Source: Pachyrhynchus sulphureomaculatus
Taxonomy: Eukaryota > Arthropoda > Insecta > Coleoptera > Curculionidae
Direction: 5' to 3'
NCBI GenBank assembly: GCA_019049505.1
Contig: CM032454.1
Location: 145,143,364-145,207,363, forward strand
DNA length: 64,000 bases
Each line of letters begins with the position of its first letter. Positions within the stretch are counted from its first letter, which is position 1. The position numbers and the translations under genes were made by a program. Positions 1 through 12,430 of the stretch are shown here, in pieces. Under the pieces are notes generated by a model. The model made no database searches. It had not been told where the DNA came from and saw nothing but the letters and a program-made list of their open reading frames with translations.

Positions 1-37
<37 letters not shown>
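1..37. repeat. (TA)n microsatellite, cut by window edge
   Basis: The sequence is pure TA with one TG interruption and abuts the 3' half of a HINE-like repeat. Other copies of that repeat carry a TA array at the same internal position. Confidence 0.95.
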
Positions 38-42
<5 letters not shown>

Positions 43-43
43 C

Positions 44-264
44 ATACCTAGTAATTTTTTTTTTTCACTTCAAATTTGACCCCCCAAAACCAACCCCTTA
101 AGTCAAAATTTAACTTTCAAAACTATATGATTCTGATAGGGCCATCAATTCCTATATTACCCAATTTCAACTTTCTACGACAAATAGTTTCGGAGAAAAT
201 CAGACGGACAGACAAACAGACAGGCACCGAAATCATCTAACAAGTGTTCCGTACGGAACACTAA
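44..264 (+). mobile_element. HINE-like repeat, 3' half (copy H1)
   Basis: This is the 3' half of an interspersed repeat present about ten times in the window. Visible parts are the pyrimidine-rich block, the GACA/GACG tract (205-224) and the terminal perfect palindrome GTGTTCCGTACGGAACAC at 244-261, followed by CTAA. The 5' half is missing or replaced by the (TA)n array at the window edge. Assignment to the HINE/Helentron group is inferred from structure (GTCY-type microsatellite, 3' stem-loop, subterminal inverted repeats). Confidence 0.7.
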
Positions 265-957
265 AAATGTTTCGAGATTTGGTTCGAACGCATGCAAAAG
301 TGTATAAATCTTAAAGGCAAATATTTTGAGAAGTAGTAAAATGATTTGTACAAAAAAAAATTCTTTCTTTCATTGTTTTCTAAAAATACTAAATAAAAAA
401 ATTACAAATCCAGCGAAACACTTAAAAGCTGTCAATTTTCTACATTGACACGTTTTCACATCTATAAAATAAAACTTTTATAAACTAAAGAAATCAACAG
501 TTAAATGTAATATTCTAAACTTTATTGCGAACTTTTATTCCGAATTTACTTTTAATAAAGACTGTTTATTATTTTTGCCCTACTTTATATTTCTTCATTT
601 TGCATTATACCACAATGCAGCTGCAGCTTTTATGCGATTATGCAAATCCAAAAATTTTAATATTGGTTAATTAAAATTTTAGATAATATTTTCGTTTAAC
701 ATTGTGGCCTGCAAATCTAGTTGAATAATTGCACTCGAGGGTATGGTAAATCAGTCTATTGTTAAGGCTTTTGCTCACGGATTTTAGGCTGTTGGAAATT
801 TAGAAATTTTTTATCATTTATACAAACATTTTGAAAACAAATTTTTGCACGGTAGTTTCGCCAATTGGTTATTTCAGCGCAACTGAAACTTATAGTGTTA
901 GCACAAACACTTTAAATTAAGGATTATTACAAATAATTTCCTGTAATAAATAAAAAA
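265..957. other. No recognisable feature
   Basis: AT-rich sequence between two HINE-like copies. I see no coding frame, tandem repeat or terminal repeat that I can support. Confidence 0.5.
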
Positions 958-1695
<738 letters not shown>

Positions 1696-1984
1696 AAATG
1701 ATTGGGTGACTTATGTCAGATCTTCTGTGATCTCCAGTTTGGTTTTCTGAGTTCCCTGTAAGTTTGAACTACTGCTACTTGTTAACAGGAGTGTTATCGT
1801 CAGATGTCTGCTGTTATTTCCGCCGCAAGTAATTCTAATATCTAAAATCATTTATTAAATAAACTAGGTAGGGCTATACTCTATAAGTACTATTACAGGA
1901 GCTAATCAAACATGAGCATAATTTTGGATCTTAAGATATTTACATATTAGTCACCTAATTAACTTAGTATAAGTAAAGTTTTAT
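1696..1984. other. No recognisable feature
   Basis: Sequence between a HINE-like repeat and the 3' end of a minus-strand LINE. It may include LINE 3' UTR, but nothing is diagnostic. Confidence 0.4.
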
Positions 1985-2262
1985 GTCTCTCTCACATCGT
2001 TGCTCGGCTCCAAGCGTCGTGACCTCTATTGCGTTGTTGAACAAAATTTACGACAGCCCTTCAAGCTTCTCTATCTTCGACACTTCTCATCATTTCCGGT
2101 AACTCCAAGTGCATTGTAGGCATGATCTGATCGATGTATCTGTTGGGAGATCTTGCCATCCGTCCTTATTATGTGTATGTTTGGATGTTAACATCGCTCA
2201 GAACAGACGCATTTGTCCTGTGAGCTGTCCAGGAAATTCTGAGCATCCTCCTGTAGCATGTA

Positions 2263-3554
2263 CGAGGCTGGTTTGAAAAGTCCGTGCAAAGTCCGAGAGA
2301 TGGCACCACCGGCGCGAATCGAGGTCATGTTTAGTTAGTAGCATCTCTTGAATGAACGCACACCAAGTTTCAGCCATACTGGTCTATTTCTTTGTGTTTG
2401 GCATTCGTGTGAATCAAGGAAGTCGAGTGATTTTCAAGAAATGGACGAAAAAGAATTTCGTGTGGTGATTAAACATTACTTTATGAAAGGCAAAACGCCT
2501 CAGGAGACTAAAGAGAAGCTTGATAAACATTATGGTGACTCTGCACCTTCGATTAGAACAGTTTATAAGTGGTTTCAAAATTTTCGGACTGGCCATATGG
2601 GCACAAGTGACGCTGAACGTTCTGGACGGCCTGTGGAGGTTACGACTCCAGAAATCATTGATCAAATCCATGATATGGTGATGGATGACAGAAGAGTTAA
2701 GGTGCGTGAGATTGCTAGTGCTGTGGGCATCTCGACTGAACGGGTACATAATATTTTGCATAAACATTTGGACATGAGAAAGCTATCCGCAAGATGGGTG
2801 CCGCGATTGCTCACGCTTGACCAAAAACGGAATCGTGTGAAGTGTTGCAAGGATGGTTTGCAGCTGTTCCAAAAGAATCCGGAGGACTTTAAGCGTCGTT
2901 TCGTCACTGTGGATGAAACATGGATATATTACTATACTCCTGAGACCAAACAACAATCTAAACAATGGGTTACCAAGGGGGAATCTGCACCAAAAAAGGC
3001 GAAGACCGTTCCTTCGGCCGGAAAGGTTATGGCGACTGTCTTTTGGGATTCGCAAGGGATAATCCTCATCGACTATCTGGAAAAGGGTAAAACTATTACA
3101 GGTGAATATTATTCATCGTTATTGGACCGTTTGAAAACCGAGCTGCAAGAAAAACGCCCGCGATTGGCCCACAGGAAAGTCCTTTTCCATCACGACGACA
3201 CACCAGCACACACCTCAGCAGTTGTGGTCGCAAAATTAATGGAAAGAGGATTCCAACTCGTTTCACATCCCCCCTATTCTCCAGACTTGGCTCCCTCGGA
3301 CTACTATTTGTTCCCCAATTTGAAGAAATGGCTGGCGGGACAAAGATTTTATTCAAACGAGGAGGTGATTGCAGACACTAATGGATATTTTGCAGACTTG
3401 GACAAATCCTATTATTCGGAAGGGATCAACAAACTAGAACATCGTTGGACGAAGTGTATAAGCCTAAAAGGAGACTATGTCGAAAAATAAAAAAGGTTTA
3501 CCCCAAACAGATAAGTAGTTTTTATTTTTGCACGGACTTTTCAAACCAGCCTCG
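2263..3554 (+). mobile_element. mariner-1, full-length mariner transposon
   Basis: A complete 1,292-bp element with terminal inverted repeats beginning CGAGGCTGGTTTGAAAAGTC and ending in its complement. TA target duplications lie at 2261-2262 and 3555-3556. It encodes one transposase. It is inserted in the C-terminal coding region of a minus-strand LINE, and excision of the element plus one TA restores the LINE frame. Two sister copies occur at 13165 and 62760 in this window and differ from it only sparsely, implying recent activity. Confidence 0.95.
2441..3490 (+). CDS. mariner transposase, intact ORF (349 aa)
   Basis: DDD transposase of the mariner family, which cuts and pastes its own element at TA. 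The ATG at 2441 (MDEKEFRVV) matches sister copies; an in-frame upstream ATG at 2348 only adds untranslated leader. The N-terminal half is a bipartite helix-turn-helix DNA-binding region, followed by WVPRLLT. The catalytic triad is readable: TVDETW, then HHD in HHDDTPAH, then PSDYYLF, with 34 residues between the second and third Asp (D34D). Length is normal for the family. Oddities: sister copies have HHDNAPAH and WIHYYT where this one has HHDDTPAH and WIYYYT, so although the frame is open, the residue next to the second catalytic Asp is changed and activity is uncertain. Confidence 0.9.
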   Translation: MDEKEFRVVIKHYFMKGKTPQETKEKLDKHYGDSAPSIRTVYKWFQNFRTGHMGTSDAERSGRPVEVTTPEIIDQIHDMVMDDRRVKVREIASAVGISTERVHNILHKHLDMRKLSARWVPRLLTLDQKRNRVKCCKDGLQLFQKNPEDFKRRFVTVDETWIYYYTPETKQQSKQWVTKGESAPKKAKTVPSAGKVMATVFWDSQGIILIDYLEKGKTITGEYYSSLLDRLKTELQEKRPRLAHRKVLFHHDDTPAHTSAVVVAKLMERGFQLVSHPPYSPDLAPSDYYLFPNLKKWLAGQRFYSNEEVIADTNGYFADLDKSYYSEGINKLEHRWTKCISLKGDYVEK

Positions 3555-3851
3555 TAGTTTCGAAATCCTATATTCTTTCCCGGCTTACTGGATTGATAAT
3601 CCATGTTTCAGCTCCATATGTGGCTATAGGCAATTTTAGTTGACAAGCCTTTTTTTATTCATTTTATTTATTCTGGAATCTTTCCATACTTTGCTTGGGC
3701 TTGTCGTTGCAGTTTTGGCCATCGCTTCGTTTAATTTCTTCTTCGCAGCCCCCTTGTTAAAAGTTCTGGCGCCCAAGAGAGGAGACAAATTTTTAGATCG
3801 AATATTTCTTTTGATTTAGTGAAAGGCCGACATTTGCGCTAATCCTTTCAA

Positions 3852-4956
3852 GCAAGCCCAAAAACTCTATACCTAGCAGAGTCTCAACCCTGCTATTTCT
3901 GCACAATATTGACCCACCAAATTATGATTATTCTCTTCTAACCACACTTCCCCCATGGCTCTCTCCTACCCCACCCATAGACTTCTACATGCATTCATAC
4001 AAGAAATCTGAGCACTCCAATATCCAACTAAACAAAATATTCCTGGAGAGAATCTCTACCAACCATACCCTCATCTTTACGGATGGTTCAAAGACAGAAA
4101 ATGGTGTAGGTGCATCATACATAGCTCCAACTACCATTAAAATATTCAAACTTCCCTCCTACACATCCATCTTTTCTGCCGAACTCCTTGCTATCAAGGA
4201 GGCCATGCGACACGCACTCTCATTCAAATCAACGTCAATATCTCTAATCATTTCTAACTCTTACAGTGCCTTCACCTCCATCAAATCCAGAAATCTCGAG
4301 CACAATCATGTCCGCCAAAACTTAGATCTCTGTTACACAGCTAAATTGAAAAATCGTTACATCTCATTCCTCTGGATACCCAACCACTCTGGTATCAGAG
4401 GCAATGATAAAGCAGATCTATATGCAAAACAAGCCATAACTAAAGGTATTCCAGGACAGAAAGAAAATCACTTACAAGACTTCAACAACCATCTCAAGCA
4501 TATATATCTCTCATTATTTCAACTCAGCTGGGATCTAACTAACCCGAAAATAAACTGTGGTCGATTAAACCACTAGTGTATCCTGCCCTGAACTCTTTCA
4601 ATATGACAAGAAGGGAAAATGTACATATGCGGAGGCTAGCAATCGGACACATCTATAGTACCCACTGCTACTTATTAAAAAACGAGCAAGCTTCATCTTG
4701 CTTCACCTGTGGATCTCTCCTTACATTGGCTCACCTAACAGAGGCCACACATTTTAAACCTACTAGAGATAAACACAATGTTCTTTCCAGCTTGAAAATA
4801 ACTATTGACGATTTTGAAACAATAAAGACAGGTCTCGCAAGCTACCTAAGAACTAACCTGAACTAACTTCATAATCTAATTTCCTCAACATACACAAGGC
4901 GCGGTAAATGACCCAGCTGTCGACGCGCCCAGACCAATTAATATCTATCTATCTAT
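3852..4956 (+). mobile_element. I-like LINE, 5'-truncated, RNase H and 3' end
   Basis: The insert is bounded by a 13-bp target duplication, ctaatcctttcaa at 3839-3851 and ctaatcttttcga at 4957-4969 (two differences). The tail is (TATC)n. Coding (3960-4866, broken by a stop and frameshift near 4576) shows an RNase H domain: FTDGS, then FSAELLAIKEA, then ISNSYSAF where SDS is usual, then WIPNHSGIRGNDKADLYA. Downstream is the C-terminal block VHMRRLAIGH and a CFTCGSLLTLAHL cysteine/histidine motif, typical of I/LOA-group LINEs. The third RNase H Asp is changed to Asn, so this domain is probably dead. It sits inside, and is younger than, the minus-strand LINE. Confidence 0.8.
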
Positions 4957-5564
4957 CTAATCTTTTCGACTTGATGCAGCAGTGTGCTTCTATTCCTCGG
5001 AGCTAGCCATTATTGAAGTATCATCAGCGCATCTTAAGTTCTAGAACTTTTTGCCTCCTACTGATACCCCTTAATTCCACTCTTCCGTCGCTTTGCAGAT
5101 AATCCATTCACCATATTTATTGAAGAGTAGTGGAGACAGAATACAACCCTGCCTCACACCCTTTCCGACTTGGAATGGCTTAGAAAGATTTTTCTCAACC
5201 CTACCATAAGCGATGTTGTTGCTGTATAATTTGTGGATTAAGAAGACTAGGTGGTCTGGTGTCCTCATTTCTTGAAGAGTTCTCAATAAGGGTACTCCCA
5301 TTGTACTATATCGAAGGCCTTTGTATAATCAAGGAAACAGAACACGGTAGGAACATTATATTCGTAGAACTTTTCTATCGTTTGTATTATATCAATTAGT
5401 TGTTCTCTTGTGCCTCTACCGGATACAAAACCTGCATATTCTTGAGGAATTTGAAGCAAAAGAATTGGTTTCAATCGTTCTTGAATGATGTGAAGCATAA
5501 TTTTACTTACATGACATATAGTTCGGTAATTTTCACAGACGTCTCGTGGGCTTTTCTTGTAAAT

Positions 5565-5566
<2 letters not shown>

Positions 5567-5630
<64 letters not shown>

Positions 5631-5632
5631 TC

Positions 5633-5684
<52 letters not shown>
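5567..5684. repeat. (TA)n array at 3' edge of Jockey-like LINE
   Basis: TA array interrupted once by ACTCG. It lies exactly between the host LINE codons (LIYKK on the minus strand) and the 3' tail of the inserted Jockey-like LINE. Confidence 0.9.
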
Positions 5685-5686
<2 letters not shown>

Positions 5687-7197
5687 ATCATAATAATAAT
5701 GTCTTCATTGTGCATTCACATTATAATTACAATCATATAGTGTCAGTAACTTGAAGACACAAAAGGCAAAGTAGAAGCTAGGCTTTCTCACTTAACCTAC
5801 TTATCATAATATACAATATAACTAGACTAAAATAACAGTTTTTTCTTAACTCAATTTTGCAGAGGACAAATATATAAGCAGTACCATATGTAAAACAATC
5901 ACTCCGTAACAAAAATTAGACTCAACGTACTCAACAGAGCGACATTGCGGCTCAGGAGATTCTAGGTACTATTCATGCTGGAACAGAGATGCTGTGCTAG
6001 AGGACGAATGGAATTTTTAAAAATCTGAGGCGGGACGTTTTTCAAATTCAACGCGACCAGATTATATTTTTGCGAAAGTTGATAGCTGAACGATCTTTCA
6101 TATAGAGTTGTTACATGGGAAGGAGGAGTGATAGTAAATTTGTGCCTCAAATCCAACGCATGTGCATCTTATCTGAATTTTATTTTTTGATATAAATATG
6201 GCGGGGATTTTAGAAAGATTATTTGATTATACAAAACTAAGGTATGAAGCATTCGTCTTTCTCTCATGTTAAACCAGCCAATATCTCTCAATTTTGCACT
6301 CACCCCTCTTTCATATTTTTTAATCCCACATATCATTCGCACACAGCAGTTTTGTATCAACTGGATGCGCCTTGCATCTTGTCCCAGCAAGCATGGCCCG
6401 TACAAAGTGTCACAAAAAGAGAAGTGTGACAAGACCAGGCAGTCATATAAAGATTTCTCGAGGCTCACATCCAAAAGGTGCCTTTGATTGAAAATTAGTT
6501 TAAATTAGCAAATGCCTTTCTTATACAGCTGTTAATGTGTTCAGAGAACCTCAAGTCAACGTCAAGCAACAGACGGAGATTTCCAGCCACATTCGAAGTA
6601 ACTAGAGCTTCACCATCTAGACTAATGTGGAGCAAATCCTTGTATTGGTCCCTAACATACTTTCGTCCAAAAAGAAGTATCTTACTTTTTTTGGGGTTAA
6701 GGACTAAACAATGATCAGCTGAGTTCCGCTGTAGCCGTTGAAGATCACTCATAAGCATGTTATTAGCCTCAGCAACTTTTTCCGGCTTAAAGGACAAGTA
6801 TAACTGAGTATCATCCGCATACAAATGCACTGTAGCGTACCTAAGAGTTGTGTGAAGTATATAGAGTAAAAAAGAGAGGACCAAGAATAGATCCCTGCAG
6901 GACGCCACATGTGATATCCAGTCGACTCGATAGTATGTTATTACTCCTAACAGATTGGACTCTTCCAGAGAGATAGCTTCCGAGGAACTGACAAACCTGA
7001 GTCTCGAAGCCAAGGAATTGAAGAATTGCCAGAAGCAGTTGATGGTTTAGCGTGCCAAAGGCAATGGAATAGTCAAGAAGGATAAAGGCAGTAAGCTGAC
7101 CAGAGTTAGTTGCCTCCAAGATATCATCTGTAACATTTAAGAGAACAGTGGAACAGCTGTAATTTTTACGAAAGCCAGACTGATACGTCGGCAGTAT
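5685..7197 (-). pseudogene. Jockey/CR1-like LINE, 5'-truncated, inserted in host LINE
   Basis: On the minus strand the element starts within the reverse transcriptase. Blocks in order are YQSGFRKNYSCSTVLLNV, FILLDYSIAFGTLNHQ, CGVLQGSILGPLFFTLYT, then in another frame LYADDTQLYLSF with the catalytic YADD, then LNPKKSKILLFG. After that come the C-terminal blocks LSHFSFCDTLYG and GVSAKLRDIGWFNMRERR. At least one frameshift (near 6900-7010) and a stop separate the pieces, so it cannot make a full protein. The 3' tail is ATT-rich. It is flanked on both sides by (TA)n arrays, and the host LINE resumes beyond each array, which marks it as a nested insertion. Confidence 0.8.
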
Positions 7198-7303
<106 letters not shown>

Positions 7304-7432
7304 GATTGGGTCCATTGTTTAGGCCATTCACCTGTTGTCCTTATCTTATTGCATATTTCGTGAATTAAGTTAACAGCGGTCCCTCCTGTTGCTTTAAGCA
7401 TTTCAGCCACAATGCCATCCACCCCACTGAAA

Positions 7433-8009
7433 AAAAATTACCAGGTCTTCGAGTTCAAAAATATATATGATGCACACTTTTCTCTGTATTGTTTGAAAAA
7501 AATGGCCAAAAACCCCTGTGTACCCCTTCTATCTCAAAAAGTACTGTTTAAAAAATTTTGAAAAAATTCTAGTCTTTATAAAGTGTAATTTGACCGAAAA
7601 TTATTACGAATGCATTACTTTTGATAATGTATCTAGTACAAAAAAACCGTAGTTTTTATAGTTCTGCTTGACAACATGATGGAGATTTTATTAACATACT
7701 TTACAGTACAGTACTCTCATGCGTCTGTACCGAGAAAACAGAATTTTATTTTATTTGTTTATAATTAAAAAATTATTTAGGTTATTTTATTACTAGGTTC
7801 TAAATTGAGCTAGATTAATTTATTGGCTATTAGGTAGCTAAGATGCTTAACTATTATACATTATTGACTAAGAAAAAATGTGAAAGTACATATTGGATAT
7901 TAAGATGTCAGGAACCTAATCCACTTAATCTTGGTGAGGATTTTATTTTATTTTAAAGGCATTCACGGTACGGAACACTAATTGCGCAAGTCCTACTTGC
8001 AGTTGGCCG
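7433..8009 (-). mobile_element. HINE-like repeat, 3'-truncated, long-interior subtype (copy H3)
   Basis: Reverse orientation. The right edge shows the 5' terminal signature as its complement (CGGTACGGAACACTAATTGCGCAAG... ending GGCCG). The terminal palindrome half is absent because the copy stops at the junction with the LINE at 7433. Its interior is longer than in H2 and matches H5 (33521-34343), defining a second subtype. Confidence 0.65.
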
Positions 8010-8556
8010 ATTTTTTTTCTGAAAGGTAGAAACTACGGGAAAAACAGATGGACCGACCGTTATGAGGAAATTAGAACAATTCCTATTTGGTGTAGTAACA
8101 AAAAAAAATGATTTACAATAAATCTTTAAGTAAACAAAACTTTATTTTTAGGTGTTAAATTTAACATGAAATAAATAATATTTTTGTAATGTTTAATTCA
8201 ATACAGACTATACCTTGGAATATTTAATATCCATCCAGAATAATTTAGGTTCAGACATTTTTATTATTTATAAACTACGAAAATATTTAATATCACTTGA
8301 AATAGGCCAATAAATTATTTTCTTTCAAAAATTTTAATTTCTAGAACGGCCGTTAAAATATTTTGCAATAATTAATTTTCTTTTACAATCTCATGCCTCA
8401 GTTGCAATATTCCAGAAATTTATGATATAAAATAAAATATTTTTGGCCATAAATTGCACTCTAGCTAAAAGTATAATTAACAATATAATATACAGAGTTG
8501 TTCTTAAACTAATAATTAAATAAATAAAATTTTATATTCAATTACACTCTTTTATA
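8010..8556. other. No recognisable feature
   Basis: AT-rich sequence between a HINE-like repeat and an RTE-like LINE piece. No coding or repeat signal that I can support. Confidence 0.4.
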
Positions 8557-9195
8557 TATTTGAAGTCCTCTACACAAGATTATACTCAGTTAGATAGTCG
8601 ATTAGAAAACATGAACATTATAAACTTAAGATCTGAAGAACTCCCAGATATCACAGAGGAGGAAATTCAAGCTGCATTGAACCAGATGAAAAACGGTAGA
8701 TTCTATGGAGAAGATCAAATCACTGTAGAAATGCTGAAACTTGGTGATAAATCTCTGCATTGAAAGTTCTCCTTAATAAATGTCTCTGTGAGGGACAAAT
8801 ACCGACAAAATAGTGTAATTCGTAAGTTATACTTCTCTTTAAGATAGGCAGACACTGATATCGAAAATTATCGACCCATGTCTCTTCTGTCGCACTTATA
8901 TAGGCTATTTACTAAAATCTTAACCAATCGGCCCAACAACAAAACTACATTTCTATCAACCTGTGGAACAAGCAAGCTTCAGCAAGGAATTTAACACGAT
9001 TGACCACCTCTACACAATATGTACTGTAATAGAGAACTGTAAAGAATATAAGGTACCAATACGTTTGGCCTTCATTAATTTTCATGAGGCATTTGATTAT
9101 GTTGAAATCTGATTAGTTTTAAAATTCCTAACGAATGCAAGAATAGATTTCAGATATACATATATAAAAGTAATAGAGAACATCTATAAAGAAGC
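8557..9195 (+). pseudogene. RTE-like LINE, RT 5' part, decayed
   Basis: Plus-strand reverse-transcriptase remnants: LPDITEEEIQAALNQMKNGR and DQITVEMLKLG in one frame, then, across stops and frameshifts, counterparts of LLSHLYRLFTKILTNR, DHLYTICTVIENC, RLAFINFHEAFD and LTNARIDFRYTYIKVIENI. These match the fingers/palm order of RTE-type elements. The catalytic region is missing here. The next plus-strand RTE block, at 9895, is separated by about 700 bp and may be the same element with a later insertion. Confidence 0.7.
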
Positions 9196-9894
9196 ATATC
9201 TTCTTCTTTCTTAGTGTGCCTTATCTTCTAAGGACCTTGGCGATCATATTTGCCCATCTGATTTTATCTACCACTCTAAACAGTTCAGTAGATGTCATGT
9301 TTGTCAACTGTCGACGCATTAGAAGGGAATTAAATAAATCTAGTAGTATAAACGGCTCAAAAATTCGAGTGAACTACACTGCTTAAAAGTTAGTAAACAT
9401 TACAATAAATATAAAAATGGAGAAAAAAAATGTAAATTATATGGAGAAAAACAGTAATGTAACATGATCTTAAAATCTAGGAAAAAATGAATGTTACATT
9501 ATTATGAACACTTATTTTAAATTCCCACCCCGACGGTTAAATACGTGGAAAGCCCCTGCAAATGGAAAAGATAACAAAGTCATCTGAAATCAAATAAACT
9601 ATATAACCATCAATAGAAGACAACGAAATATAGTCAAATCTGCCAAAACCTATCATGAAGCAGATATTAAGATTAGAGAAAAGTTAAAACATGAACAAAA
9701 AACAACCGACATCGACAAACTCCAAGAAAATGTCATAAAGAAGAGGGTTCATGAGGAGATTGGTAGAAGTCTGGATCCAAACAAGCTGGGAACTCATCAG
9801 ATACCGAAAATAAGCATATACATATTAAAATTGACGAAATAAATGTCACTAACAACATACCATTAAAAAGAAGATAGTATCTCACTTAAATTAT
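9196..9894. other. Spacer with possible LINE 3' UTR piece (minus)
   Basis: 9205-9345 read on the minus strand resembles the LINE 3' end that runs into AAGAAAGAAGAAGA. The rest is A-rich and has no frame I can support, though 9560-9770 may be RTE linker sequence. Confidence 0.35.
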
Positions 9895-10405
9895 TTACGA
9901 TGGCCCTTGAAGGAGTTAAATTGAACCAGCTGAGTGTGGTCTCTGCAAGGGTAAGTCTTAAATTGAATTTAAAAAAAAAACTAAATAATACGAGACCTGA
10001 AGATATCAAGATACAGATAGGAAATAATTCCATAAAACGGGTCGACGAGTATATTTACTTAGGTCACACTATTAAGTTCGAAAAAGAGAAGCAACATGCA
10101 GAAATAACCAGGCTAATAAGGCTGGCATGGGTAACTTTTGGGAAACGAGCAGATAAAGAGACAAACCAAAGTCATTGACATAACTCTGGAGGAGGCAAAG
10201 ATTAAGAGGCGATGGACAGGTCATGTGATTAGACAGATGAATAGGAAGAAACGTTGAATGTCCACAGAAACTATGGGTCGATGATATAAGAGTAGTTGGC
10301 AAGCAGTGGTTAAAACTGGCAAAAGGGAATCATGGAAGGGATTAGAAGAGACCTACGTCCAGGAGTTAAAAAACTTAGAGTGAGAAGAAGAAGAAAGAAG
10401 TAGAT
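9895..10405 (+). pseudogene. RTE-like LINE, C-terminal part, decayed
   Basis: The frame at 9900-10178 contains IQIGNNSIKRVDEYIYLGHT and TRLIRLAWVTFGK, the block that follows the catalytic FADD in RTE elements. It continues after a frameshift with RWTGHVIRQMNRKK and the distal WKGLEETYVQELK-type tail. The stretch ends in AGAAGAAGAAAGAAG, a likely 3' UTR/tail. No intact ORF remains. Confidence 0.7.
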
Positions 10406-10890
10406 ATGTTGGACTTTCACTTAAACGAATATTGTATTTTTGCGAAGTAATTGTCAAAACATTTGAAAATCGTATTTGGCTTCTGGAGTAGTTTAATGAG
10501 TGTCGACAAAACATGGATTCACCATTACCTCCAAGAGACAAAACGGCAGTCAAAACAGAGGGTTGGCGAATGTGAAACCGCACCGAAAACAACAGGAAAA
10601 GTGATGGTTTTTTGGGACTCACAGGGTATCATCATGATTGAGTATTTGGAAAAGAGTAAAACAGTAACCAGATATTATTACGCAACGTTTTTGGACCGTT
10701 TGCATAATGAGTTGAAATAGAAGCGACCAAGATTAGCGCGCAAAAAAGTGTTCCTTCACCAAGACAATTCGCTTCGAAATAGTTTCCCACCCACACTATT
10801 TCCCAGATTTGGCCCCTAGTGACTTTTTTCTTTCCTGACCTTAAAAATTGGCTTGGAAGCAATAAATTTTCTTCGAATTTGTTCTGAGTT
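10406..10890 (+). pseudogene. mariner transposase remnant
   Basis: Encodes a mariner catalytic domain different from mariner-1: SVDKTWIHHYLQETKRQSKQ (Glu to Lys next to the first Asp), MVFWDSQGIIMIEYLEKSKT, then KRPRLARKKVFLHQDN after a stop at 10718. An internal deletion follows, and then FPDLAPSDFFL. No terminal repeats were found. Dead relic. Confidence 0.75.
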
Positions 10891-11007
10891 AAATCAAATT
10901 AAGATGTTGAAGCATCTATTCTCGTATGTATTTAATTTTTTTAATTAGTAAATTAATACTAATTACTAATAATAGAAATCCTTTTGAAAGGACACACCAT
11001 CAACTAG

Positions 11008-12430
11008 TTGCAGAACCGTAAAAAGTGTAAATACTTAAAATATAATAAAACTTATTTAGACTTTAGTATTAAGTCAAAAGAAGTCAAAAGTAAAGAAAGA
11101 TCGCAGTATCTACTATATATGAATATTTTGGGCATCAGAGTGCATGCTACCATGGCATTTAAAAACCAAAAACCTGCGTTGTTAGTAAATCTCGTAACTT
11201 CTTTACCAAAAACTTAAATTGATTAAATCGACTCCAGTAGTTTTTATAAGCAGGCATCAATACAAAACAGTGCGTTCCTGGCGTCCTACGAAATGGCACA
11301 TAGAATTGCAAAATGTAAGAAGATTCATATAATCACAAGACTTCTCATCCTACCAGCTTCTGTAGATATAATGAACATTATGACCGGGTCATACTTTTAA
11401 AGTTACTTTATGCCAATAACACCATCAGTACCAGAATACAGCGAGGAACCACAATGATCAATTATCTAAAAAATAAAAGAGAAGGAGGAAAAGGTTGAAG
11501 CTGGATGAGGCTACAGTTAATAATATTGACGCTTACTTCACTTGATATGTAAATTTATATATGACACACATCATGAGATATATTATAAACCTATTTGCGT
11601 TTTTCACAGGAAGTACTCTCATCAAAATATCTGGGTCCTGCATTGCATTAGTTTTTGAACAAAGCTTTTCCAAAAAGATATGTAATTATATGAAATTCGT
11701 GCACAAATGTTTGTTATACTACAGCACTTCCCTATAGCTTTCTCGTGACATTATTTTGTTTCGTATGTTTCAACCACGACAGAAAGTTTATATTATTGTT
11801 AAGTAAGAAGACTTAAATTTTGTGAAGGAAGATTTTTTGATAAAACTAGCATGTTTATGTGATATTTTGGAATAGAATACTGTTAATCTGTCCTTGCAGA
11901 GAAGCAAAATGGATTAAGAACATTTCTTTATAAAAAACGAAAACTGGGAGAACGAAAAAAATGAACGAAGACGGAAGGAAAGAATGTATTTTTGACCTCC
12001 AATGGAATTAATTTTCCTTTAGGCATAACACTTTTTTTTGAGGAATACTTATTACAGTTTATCGTTTGATTTGAAAAATATTTTTAAAATCATAATATCG
12101 ATGAATTTACATTGATCCAAGATCGATTTAAAGCCAGTGTTCTATCTAAATGTTGCAGGAGAAGATAATTCCGTTTAGACCTCTTACGACAACACGTTGA
12201 AAATAAAATTTGGCAGGATACAATAAACCGAATTAATGTATTAGTAAAAGATCCTCTTCTAAGTGCTAAAGCTAAAAGAATTTGAATTCATTTAGTAACA
12301 TCATATTTGTGCGAAGCTTGGTTTTTGGCTATCGCTGTAGTACTATATCACGGAAATATCAAGATGAAGGAGTAAATGAAGGTGGCTATATCCAGTTTAA
12401 TTTCAAGATTTGAAGAACGTACGATCATGC
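11008..12430 (+). pseudogene. hAT transposase pseudogene, ZBED5/Buster-like
   Basis: Decayed hAT-type transposase, readable only in pieces. The start (RKKCKYLKYNKTYLDFSI, then RSQYLLYMNILG) corresponds to a BED zinc finger, but both cysteines of the first pair are Tyr/Met-like here. Next is ASYEMAHRIAKCKKIH and ITRLLILPASVDI, then LLYANNTISTRIQ. Further on, around 11820-11950, is VKEDFLIKLACLCDIL with NLSLQ, and finally LVTSYLCEAWFLAIAV, the hAT dimerisation region, near 12290-12345. The order matches ZBED5/FAM200-like proteins. Many stops and shifts. No terminal repeats were recognised, so element ends are unknown. Confidence 0.75.

Noticed and set aside
265..957. A possible host promoter or exon between HINE copies
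   Set aside because: No splice-compatible open frame or core-promoter arrangement that I could support.
2414..3356. Antisense ORFs over mariner-1 (and the same over mariner-2 and mariner-3)
   Set aside because: They are antisense shadows of the transposase and recur only because the element recurs.
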